DNA of 64,000 nt from Zopfochytrium polystomum. Taxonomy: Eukaryota > Chytridiomycota > Chytridiomycetes > Chytridiales > Chytridiaceae. Below, one piece after another: positions 32,771 through 41,298 of the stretch (position 1 is the stretch's first letter; each line of letters begins with the position of its first letter). The translations under genes were made by a program, and so were the position numbers. The stretch spans positions 1 to 64,000 of the forward strand of contig JAIVFJ010000209.1 of assembly GCA_025765615.1 (NCBI GenBank). Reading direction: 5' to 3'. The notes beneath the pieces were generated by a model, which worked only from the letters and a program-made list of their open reading frames with translations, ran no database searches and was not told the origin of the DNA.

Positions 32771-35700
32771 GGGGCAATTCCCTGGACCCTCCTCCAAGCT
32801 GCCCCTGTTTCATCACCACCACCAGCACCACAAACACCTCAGATTCCAAGCCCCACCAACTCACCATGGATGTCAAGATTCAACTCTCACCCAAGTCAAC
32901 CATCACAACCAAGGCCCTTATAGACTCTGGATCATCCTGCAACATCATTGATGCCACCCTTGCCAAGTCTTGTGCCATTCCTACGATCAAGAAATCCACA
33001 CCCCTCAAGGTCCACTTTGCCAATCATGCTCTGTTCAAGGAAATCAGCCATGAAACCAAGCTAAACCTCCACATCCAAGACTTTCCACCATCCATGGTCA
33101 ATCTGGAAGTATTGGATCTTGGCTCACCCACATTCTCTGTCATCCTGGGATTACCATGGCTGCAAGCCCAGAACCCTGCCATTGATTGGGTCACTGGTCA
33201 AGTCCAACCTCCACCAATCGGAACAGTCACCCAAAACTCAAGTCAAGCCCCCAAGTCTCATGCTCTCAAGCCCTTGATTCAAGATTCACAGCCAGCCAAG
33301 ACTCAAGTTCCACAGTTCACAGTTCACAGTCAAGATTCAAGTAGAGCTCATAGAGCTCACAGTCATGGCCATGACTCTTGTTCACAGAACCCACAGTCAA
33401 AGATTCAAGTACCACAGTTCACAGTCCACATTCAAGATTCAAGTTCCACAGCTCACAGTCTTTGCCAAGAACAGAACTCTCAGTCAAAGATTCAAGAATC
33501 ACAGTTCCCAGTCAAGAATTCAAGCCCCACTGCTGAGGAGCACAACAACCTGGACCCATCAGACCTTTTGCTGGCATCCAAGCTACCAAAAGAATATCTC
33601 CCTTATGCTGATGTGTTTTCCAAGACCAAGGCAGACCTGCTACCAGCTCAGAGGCCTTATGACTGTGAAATCCCACTCAAGGATGAAACTTGCAGCCCAC
33701 CTTTCAAGCCACTGTACCACCTCTCTCCACCAGAAGCCAAGGCCCTCCAAGAATACATTGAAGAAATGCTGAACAAGGGATTCATCCAACCTTCCAAGTC
33801 ACCAGCTGGAGCTCCCATCTTTTTTGTCAAGAAGAAGGATGGGGGACTGAGACCCTGTGTGGACTACAGAGATCTCAATGAGATGACAGTCAAGAACCGC
33901 TATCCACTGCCTCTCATCTCTGAATTACTGGACAAACTGAGCCATGCAAGGATATTTTCCAAGATTGACCTCAGAGGTGCCTACAATTTGGTCAGAATTA
34001 AGCCCCAGGATCAATGGAAGACTGCCTTCAGATGCAAATACGGTCACTTTGAGTACTTGGTCATGCCCTTTGGACTTACCAATGCTCCAGCTATTTTCCA
34101 AGGCATGATGAATGACATCTTCAGGGATATTCTGGACCTTTTTGTCATTGTCTACCTGGATGATATCCTGGTATTTTCATCTGACACTGCAAGCCATATG
34201 GGACATGTCAAGACTGTCTTGGAGAGACTCAGACAGCATCACCTCTATGCAAAGCTGGAGAAGTGTGAATTCCACAAGACCTCCATTGAGTTTTTGGGGT
34301 TCATTGTGTCTGACAAAGGGATCTCCATGGCACCAGACAAGATCCAAACTATTCTTGAATGGAAGGCTCCAAATTCCATCAAGGATGTTCAAAGCTTCCT
34401 TGGATTTTGCAACTTCTACAGAACCTTCATTGCCAACTATTCTGCCATAGCCAAGCCTCTCACTGATCTCACCAAGAAGACCACCAAGTTTGAATGGACC
34501 CCAGCAGCAGAGCAAGCCTGGCTAGCTCTTAAGACAGCAACCACAAGTGCACCACTCCTTAAGCATGTGGATCCCTTGCTTCCCTTCACCTTGGAAACTG
34601 ATGCCTCAGACTATGCCCTTGGCGCTGTTCTGTCCCAGCCAAGCTCTCAGGACCCCTCTGCTCCTCTGCATCCAGTGGCATATTACTCCAGGAAGCTGAA
34701 CAGTGCTGAGTGTAACTACACAGTCCATGACAAGGAGTTGCTTGCAATTGTGGAAGCATTCAAATTCTGGAGACACTACTTGGCTGGTTCTAAAAACATC
34801 TCTGTCTATTCGGATCACAAGAACCTCACCTTCTTCAGGGCAAGGAGGTTGCTCAAGCAGAGGCATGCCAGGTGGGCTGAACTGCTCTCTGAGTATGACT
34901 TTAAGCTGTGCTATTCTCCTGGCCACCTTAACACTGTGGCTGATGCCCTGTCAAGAAGAACAGACCTTGCACCTGAAGGGGGAGATGGTTTCACCCCACC
35001 ATCCAAGACACACCTTTCATTGCTTCCTGACAGTGTGTGGGCCCATGCTATTTCCAAGGACCCCAAGCCTCACAAGATTCAAATCAGCCAAGAAGAGGAA
35101 AAACTTGAGATACTCAAGACAAGGCATGATGCAGCAACAGCTGGACACCCAGGAGAGCACAAGACATATGAGCTTGTTTCCAGAGACTTCTACTGGCCAG
35201 GCATGAGGAAGTACATCAAGAACTATGTCAGCAGCTGTGAAACCTGTCAAAGAAACAAATCCAGCAGACACAAGCCCTATGGACTTCTGGAGCCCCTCCC
35301 AATTGCCATCAGCCCTTGGTCATCAATATCCATGGACTTCATTGTGAAACTGCCCCCATCCCATGGATTTGACTCTATCCTTGTTGTCATCTGCAGAAGG
35401 ACAAAGTTGGCCCATTTCATCCCCTGCACTGAGAATATAGATGCACAAGGAACAGCAGACCTGTTTTTGCAGCACATATTCAGGCTCCATGGGCTGCCTC
35501 AGTCAATCGTCAGTGACAGAGGACCACAGTTCAGATCTCAATTTTGGAAAGCACTCACAGCAGCCCTTGGAATCAAGTCTCAACTGTCAACTGCTTATCA
35601 CCCTCAGACTGATGGACAAACAGAAAGAACAAACCAGACTCTGGAGCAGTATTTGAGGTGCTATGTCAGCTATCAACAGGATGATTGGCCCACCCTCCTT

Positions 35701-36405
35701 CCACTGGCAGAATTTGCTCTCAACAATTCTCTCCACTCAAGCACCCAGCTATCTCCTTTCTTTGCAACCTATGGCTTCAATCCAAGAGGAGATCTTCTGG
35801 GACAAGAGACCCTATCCAATGTCCAAGCTCCTGCTGTGGCTTCACACTTGCATAAGCTCAAGATCATCAGCACCTTCCTGGACTCCACCCTGAAGCAAGC
35901 CCAAGAAGATGCCTCAAGATTCGCCAACACTCACAGAATGGACCATGACCTTGCTGTGGGTCAGCAAGTTTGGCTTCTGAGGAAGAACTTGCAGACCAAA
36001 AGACCAAGTCCCAAGCTAGACAACCTCAAGTTGGGACCTTTCAAGATCTTGGAGCAAATCAATCCAGTCACCTTCAAGCTGGATCTCCCTGCATCCATGA
36101 AGATCCACCCAGTTTTCCATGTCAGCCTTTTGGAGAAGTTTGTGGCCAATTCCATTCCAGGCAGAATTGTTCCTCCTCCTTCTCCAGTTGAGGTAGAAGG
36201 TGAAGAGGAATTTGAGGTTGAACAAATCTTGGATGCCAAGTGGTTTGGAAGGACACTCAAGTTCCTTGTTAAGTGGAAAGGTTACTCAGATGCTGACAAC
36301 ACCTGGGAGCCTGAGTCAAACCTCACTCACTGCCAAGACCTTCTGCTCGAGTTCAAGACCAGGTACCCCACCAAGTTGCAGAAGAGGCCTAAAAGGGGGA
36401 GATGA
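32686..36405 (+). CDS. Chromovirus Pol (PR-RT-RNase H-IN-chromodomain)
   Basis: Frame -1 relative to gag; probably entered by frameshifting at 32,743-32,749 rather than from its own ATG, so the usable product starts near 32,746. Aspartic protease LIDSGSS, catalytic Asp codon at 32,933. Then a linker with repeated QVPQFTV/QDSS phrases (33,290-33,520). Reverse transcriptase with YLDD at 34,153-34,164. RNase H with TDASDYALGAVLSQ. Integrase with an HHCC zinc domain (about 35,146-35,250) and a D,D,E core (MDF, SDRG, QTERTNQ). GPY/F module, then chromodomain (about 36,210-36,370), a histone-reading tail that can direct integration to particular chromatin. The last codons coincide with the polypurine tract and the TGA touches the 3' LTR. 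No internal stop. Confidence 0.93.
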   Translation: MFLLWLQGACCQGLPKEEAPKLPGPGSLRGNSLDPPPSCPCFITTTSTTNTSDSKPHQLTMDVKIQLSPKSTITTKALIDSGSSCNIIDATLAKSCAIPTIKKSTPLKVHFANHALFKEISHETKLNLHIQDFPPSMVNLEVLDLGSPTFSVILGLPWLQAQNPAIDWVTGQVQPPPIGTVTQNSSQAPKSHALKPLIQDSQPAKTQVPQFTVHSQDSSRAHRAHSHGHDSCSQNPQSKIQVPQFTVHIQDSSSTAHSLCQEQNSQSKIQESQFPVKNSSPTAEEHNNLDPSDLLLASKLPKEYLPYADVFSKTKADLLPAQRPYDCEIPLKDETCSPPFKPLYHLSPPEAKALQEYIEEMLNKGFIQPSKSPAGAPIFFVKKKDGGLRPCVDYRDLNEMTVKNRYPLPLISELLDKLSHARIFSKIDLRGAYNLVRIKPQDQWKTAFRCKYGHFEYLVMPFGLTNAPAIFQGMMNDIFRDILDLFVIVYLDDILVFSSDTASHMGHVKTVLERLRQHHLYAKLEKCEFHKTSIEFLGFIVSDKGISMAPDKIQTILEWKAPNSIKDVQSFLGFCNFYRTFIANYSAIAKPLTDLTKKTTKFEWTPAAEQAWLALKTATTSAPLLKHVDPLLPFTLETDASDYALGAVLSQPSSQDPSAPLHPVAYYSRKLNSAECNYTVHDKELLAIVEAFKFWRHYLAGSKNISVYSDHKNLTFFRARRLLKQRHARWAELLSEYDFKLCYSPGHLNTVADALSRRTDLAPEGGDGFTPPSKTHLSLLPDSVWAHAISKDPKPHKIQISQEEEKLEILKTRHDAATAGHPGEHKTYELVSRDFYWPGMRKYIKNYVSSCETCQRNKSSRHKPYGLLEPLPIAISPWSSISMDFIVKLPPSHGFDSILVVICRRTKLAHFIPCTENIDAQGTADLFLQHIFRLHGLPQSIVSDRGPQFRSQFWKALTAALGIKSQLSTAYHPQTDGQTERTNQTLEQYLRCYVSYQQDDWPTLLPLAEFALNNSLHSSTQLSPFFATYGFNPRGDLLGQETLSNVQAPAVASHLHKLKIISTFLDSTLKQAQEDASRFANTHRMDHDLAVGQQVWLLRKNLQTKRPSPKLDNLKLGPFKILEQINPVTFKLDLPASMKIHPVFHVSLLEKFVANSIPGRIVPPPSPVEVEGEEEFEVEQILDAKWFGRTLKFLVKWKGYSDADNTWEPESNLTHCQDLLLEFKTRYPTKLQKRPKRGR
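32743..32806 (+). promoter_or_regulatory. -1 ribosomal frameshift signal, gag-pol
   Basis: Slippery heptamer CCCAAAC in gag phase (C CCA AAC) at 32,743-32,749. After a 5-nt spacer, GGTCCAGG (32,755-32,762) pairs with CCTGGACC (32,781-32,788). Loop bases AGGGGCA (32,770-32,776) can pair with TGCCCCT (32,800-32,806), giving a possible H-type pseudoknot. Slippage yields the observed pol frame. Confidence 0.8.
36391..36405 (+). promoter_or_regulatory. Polypurine tract
   Basis: AAAAGGGGGAGATGA directly before the 3' LTR; expected primer for plus-strand DNA synthesis. It also encodes the last pol residues and stop. Conserved in the decayed copy at 21,265-21,279. Confidence 0.85.
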
Positions 36406-36758
36406 TGTTATGAATCACCCTCTGGAAACCTCTGGAACATTCTAGAACATTCCTTCATGGAACCTTCTGGAACCTTCTGGAACATTCTAGAACATTCCTT
36501 CATGGAACCTTGTGGAACCTTCTGGAACCTTCTTTGCTTTCCTGACTTGTCTTGTTGTCATTGGTATCATTGGTATCATTGTATTACTAATTGCTCTTTC
36601 TGGAACTTTCTTTGAGTCTTGACAAGGAACACTCTCAAAAGGTATAAAAGGGGGATGGGGGACCTGTCCCATCCCTCAAGTGAATTATTGTTTCCAATAC
36701 AATCATCACTCCTCTCAGTTCCTTGTCTGCCTTGTCCTGTCCTGCCCTGTTCCTGACA
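36406..36758 (+). repeat. 3' LTR of the chromovirus
   Basis: 353 bp, one substitution from the 5' LTR. Carries the same heat-shock-like arrays and TATA box, so it could drive transcription outward into flanking DNA towards the glycosyltransferase gene. Confidence 0.95.
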
Positions 36759-38072
36759 AAAAAAGAAAGAAACGAGAAAAAGGGAAAGGACATAACAAAG
36801 GGAGAAGATGAAAGAAGGAACAATTTGGAAGGATGAATCACTCTTTCAGCCACACCCCCCCTCCACCCAGTGTCTCTCCTGCCTCCAAATTTGGGGTGAA
36901 CATAATTTGAGGCTTTGAGGCCACATCAGTGCAGGACAGTGGATTGAAAGGTGGGAAAATGAGAGAAAAAGGAAAATGAGTAAATATAAGAATGGATAAG
37001 AGGGATAAGGGGTGTGCCCCTTGTGCTTAGACCCATTCAGCACAATGAACACAGGATGCTCTTTATTGTGATAAACACTAGAGCGTGTGAGGATGTGATG
37101 AATGGTTATAAAGATAAAAATAAATCTGGGAGCCAATATAATGCCATGGTCACAACTGGGGGAGAGCTTTTAGGGAAACCCCAGCTAAGACCATGATCGG
37201 TGAGATAGGCGGTAATGAGGGACATGATGCGATCGGATATCTCTGGGAAAAGGCACGAAAGCGGGTCGCTGGTGTGGTCGCTCGTGGTCGTCGTCGTCGC
37301 TGAGGGAGCATCACACGCTGCGACCGCTCGCGGGTCGGCGGGATCGCTGCTGCGGAGGTGAGGAGTACGATCGTTGCTCATCGTCGGTATCGGTCGCTGA
37401 CGACGGGGGGATTGGGGGATCGGGAGAGTTGTCCGAGTTACGCGTGCGAAAATTTGTGTGTCCTCATGTACCAGATGTACTGTATGTACTATACATACTG
37501 TACATACACGAGGTCGCTTCAACCCGATCCCGTTGGCTGCGGGCGCGACGGGACCAGACGCGCTCTTCAGCCGCGCACCAGCGCGCCCTCCTCAGCGGTC
37601 TCACTGCAAACCAAAAAATCGATCATATATCGAGTGGATGCGTGTGCATATACTGTATGTGTGGCCCTGCCACTGGCATTGTTGACAAGCCAAACCGGCG
37701 CCGGCACACTCGGTCGCCACGGCGCTTCCTCCGTGGCGGCGGTCGCGGCTCCCCGGCAGCACTTGAGCTTCTTGCGGCTCAGCTTCACCGCGCCTTTATG
37801 GTAAGTGTGTGTGTGAGTGTGTGTTTGCTTGTGTTGTCGCGTCCACCACTCGGGCCACACTCAAGGTGCAAATCGTTTTCCCTTGCTCTTTGCTGCTTGG
37901 CAAGTACAGTGGCTGTTAGTGGATGCGGGAACGTTCTGAGCGTTCTCTTCTTCTCTTATCTGCAGCCCGCCAACCCCCACCGCCGCCGCCTCCCTTCCTA
38001 TTCTTCTTTCTTCTACTTCTTCTTCTCTCATTTGACAACAGTTTTGTCTTTGGCGATTTGATTCTGCTTCAG

Positions 38073-38110
<38 letters not shown>

Positions 38111-38556
38111 CCTAACAACAAATAAAGGGGAAAAAAAAGTAAGATAGAGATACCAGTGTGGACAGAGAAAGACACTAAATTTCAAACTCCGATTTAGAGA
38201 CAACGCGAAAGACAATTCGCAGCCTTTTCTGCCGTTTGTGTTCGTCGTCGGTTTCTTTCCCACCCTCATCGGCGCCCTCTCGCTGCTGTCAAACACCGTC
38301 ACAATCGCCCTCCCTGCAGAGCGCCCACGCACCCCCCACGCACGCACTCACGCAGAAAAGAGACGCCCTTAAAATAAATAGAGGAAGCAGACTGGGTCGG
38401 AATAGAAAGAGAACCTTACCAGTCCTGGCCCAACTCCACGGCCTCCTCACGCCACATTCCAAGTTCCTTGTACCCGCCCCGCCTCCCCTCTCAAGTTTGA
38501 TTACAATCGCGAGCGAGGCTCCCCTCCCGACCTCCCTCGAGGCCAACAAACAAGCA
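36759..38556. other. Intergenic between the chromovirus and the GT32-like gene
   Basis: 36.76-37.19 kb is AT-rich with no gene. From 37.2 kb composition turns GC-rich. A near-perfect inverted repeat lies at 37,476-37,504. An exon-like stretch ends at a good donor (TTTATG then GTAAGT, 37,801) but its partner is unclear; it could be a 5' exon of the glycosyltransferase gene. A minus-strand frame at about 37,381-37,110 crosses into AT-rich sequence and may be a truncated gene start. (CA)n lies at about 38,076-38,108. Confidence 0.4.
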
Positions 38557-39482
38557 ATGATCCTCGCCGCCCCGTCGACGCCGCTCCCACCAAACACTAT
38601 CGCCACCAACACCCCCTCCGTTCCCGTCTCCCCCCCCACCGCCCGCCCCTCCGCCTCCCCCGCCGCCGCCCCCTCCACCCCCACCACCGGCGCCTCCGTC
38701 CCTCCCACCCTCACCACCGCCCCCCGCAAAGAAACCCCCTCCCCCGCTCACCCTCCGCGCCGCCGCCTCCGCCGCCCTCGCCTACCTCCTCCCGCGCCCG
38801 CTCCTCCGCCGCACCCCGCGCGCCGCCCGCCCTCTCGCCCTCCTCGCCCTCCTCGCCGCCATCACCGCCCTCCTCGGAGCCTCCCTCGCCCTCCGCGCCG
38901 CCCTGCCTTCCTCCTCCTCGCACCAGCAGCGCCACCTCCCGCCCGCTCGCCTCGCCGACGAATCCCAACAATCAACACTGCGGAAACCTCTGTGGCAGTG
39001 CCCGCACCACCTCCCCGCCTCGAACCAGCTGCACCAGCAGCCTCTCTCGGCCTCGCTGCACCAGTACCAGCACCCGCCGCCGCCCCCGCCGCAGCGCCGC
39101 GTCTGCGCACCGCCCTCGGCCGCGTGGAAGCCGTCCCCACCCGACGGCGGCGACGGCGGCAACGGTCGGCTGCACCCCGCCGTGCGCGCCGCGATCGACG
39201 CCGGCGCGTGCGTGCCGGCCGGTGCGACGGGCGGCGGCGGCGGCGGCGACCGCGGAGTGCGGGACGAGGAAGGGGCGGGCGGACGGCAGACCTCGGAGGC
39301 GGCGGCGGCGAAGACGACGCTCGGGTGGCGGAACTTGGGCGGGCAGGAGTGCGAGGGGGACGAGGCGGTGTACGAGAGGTTTGAGATGGAGCATTTGGGT
39401 GCGTTTTGTGGTGTCCTTTTTTTTTCTTTTTTTTTTTTTTCTTTTTTTCCTCGTTCTTTTTCACTGACACTCGCGCTTAACC

Positions 39483-39538
<56 letters not shown>

Positions 39539-39913
39539 TAGACTTCACCGACCCGTCCCTCTGGGACAACTGCAGCACCTCTTCGCCCTCGCCCGCGCGC
39601 TTCCGCGTGCCCAAGCTCGTGCACTTTATCTTTGGCCTGCAGCCCGACTTTGGCGGCTACCCGTTCCTCTTTGTCCACTACATGGCCGTCAAGGCCGCCC
39701 ACGACGCCGTGCGGCCCGACGCCATCTGGATGCACTACAAGCACGAGCCGGCCGGCGAGTGGTGGGAAAGGGCGAAGCGGCTGGTCGTGCTGAAGAAAAT
39801 TGAGGACGTCCCCACCGAGGTGTTTGGAAAGAGGATTACGAACGTGAGCCATATGGCGGACGTGCTGAGGTTGAGGATCCTGCTGGAGCACGGTGAGTTT
39901 TGGCTGTTTGGAA

Positions 39914-39946
<33 letters not shown>

Positions 39947-39993
39947 GAGTGGCTGGCCCGCACTCAACCCACCCCGCGTCGCGTCGCTCACCA

Positions 39994-40025
<32 letters not shown>

Positions 40026-40391
40026 GCACAAAAAACAAAACAAAACCCCCACACCCCCAGGCGGCATCTACCTCGACTCTGACGTGATCGTCTATCGCTC
40101 GCTCGACCCGCTCCTGCACCACACGACGGTCCTCGGCTTCGAGGACGACGACGGCCTCTGCAACGGCCTGATCGTCGCGGCCCCCAACGCCACCTTCCTC
40201 CGCGCCTGGCTCGACGCGTACCGCAGCTTCCACCGCGACAGGTGGAACGAGCACTCGGTCGTCGTGCCGCTGCGCATCGCCAGGGAGGACGACGGGATGA
40301 GGTGGAAGCGGGAGGGATTGTGCGTGATGCCGCGGGTTAGCTTTTTTTATCCGAGTTGGATGAAGACGCATGTCGAGGTGAGTTTCGGCCT

Positions 40392-40429
<38 letters not shown>

Positions 40430-41089
40430 GTTTCTTTTGGGCGGGGCCGGGGGCTCGTTGCGGTCTTTCTCACATACACTCACACCCCACGCGCGCGCAC
40501 TCGCACACACTCCAGTTTGTCCACAAAGCCGACGAGTACGTTTTCGATAACGGATACCAGGTACAATCCTTTTTTTTTTTTTTTTTTTTGTTGCTCGATT
40601 TTTTTTTTCCTTTTCTCTTCATCTGCTCACAAAACCCTCAACGCTTTTTTTTGCACCCACTCACCCGCGGACACACACGCACATACACACACGCACAACA
40701 CAAAACATGACAAGTACGCCTACCACGCGTACAACCACGGCTCCGGCCGCCTGACGCAGGAGCTGACGCCGGACTACGTGCGCAGCCACAACTCGTCCAT
40801 CACGCGGCTGCTGCGGCCGTTCCTGGACGCCGACGTCGTCGGCAACCGGTCCGGGCTCGAGTTGGCGGCGGCCGCGCCAGCGGCGGCGGCGGAGGGCGTG
40901 CCGCAGGGGCCGGGGCAGGGGCGGGCAAAGGCGGCGGCGACGATGACAATGACGAGGACAAAGACGAGGGTGATTGCGAAGGCGACGATGACGACGACGG
41001 CGCTGGTGGATGGCGAGGGGGCCGGAGCGGGGAGGGGGCGGCGGCGGCGCGGTCAACGCAGGGGTGTGGAGGGGTTGGTGGTTGGCTAG
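38557..41089 (+). CDS. GT32-like Golgi glycosyltransferase
   Basis: Exons about 38557-39398, 39542-39892, 40061-40377, 40516-40560 and 40715-41089; all four GT-AG junctions are in phase. The N-terminal part is Pro-rich, then a hydrophobic segment (PLALLALLAAITALLGASLA, about 38,840-38,900) gives a type II signal anchor. The catalytic domain has KLVHFIFGLQ, a block with HMADVLRLRILLEHGG, and the DxD metal/nucleotide-sugar motif in GGIYLDSDVIV (40,075-40,083), then LCNGLIVAAPN and a C-terminal YAYHAYNHGSG segment. That order is typical of GT32 (Och1-like) enzymes; donor and acceptor are unknown. The anchor frame meets a stop at 38,558 while the nearest ATG (38,557) is in another frame. Either a C-run indel or a missing 5' exon explains this. 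The intact MULE lies 210 bp downstream. Confidence 0.75.
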
Positions 41090-41298
41090 CTGGGGATGGA
41101 TGGTGTGCGTGCTAGTCTTAAGAAGCGGGTCGGGGGTTAGGGTTGGGGGGAGGCGACGTGCAGCATGCAGCAGCAGCATCAATATCGCGTGTCGTTCCTT
41201 GTGTTGGTTTGTTTGTTCAACGACTCTCGTTGATACGCTAATAAGCATCAGTTGGCTATTATTATTATTATTATTATTAATACGATCATTTATTATTA
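41090..41298. other. 3' flank of the GT32-like gene
   Basis: Short spacer ending in a (TTA)n tract (about 41,258-41,298) into which the MULE inserted. Confidence 0.6.

Larger units (their letters stand above)
31454..36758 (+). mobile_element. Full-length Ty3/Gypsy chromovirus (Tf1/sushi-like), apparently intact
   Basis: 5305 bp: two 353-bp LTRs with TG...CA ends differing at one position, flanked by AAAAA on both sides (31,449-31,453 and 36,759-36,763; low-complexity, so weakly diagnostic). It contains a self-complementary primer-binding site, gag, an overlapping -1 pol frame (protease, reverse transcriptase, RNase H, integrase, chromodomain) and a polypurine tract abutting the 3' LTR. All frames are open. 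The near-identity of the LTRs marks a recent insertion. At least four relatives lie in this window (4.8, 12.0, 19.1 and 54.9 kb). Confidence 0.95.
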
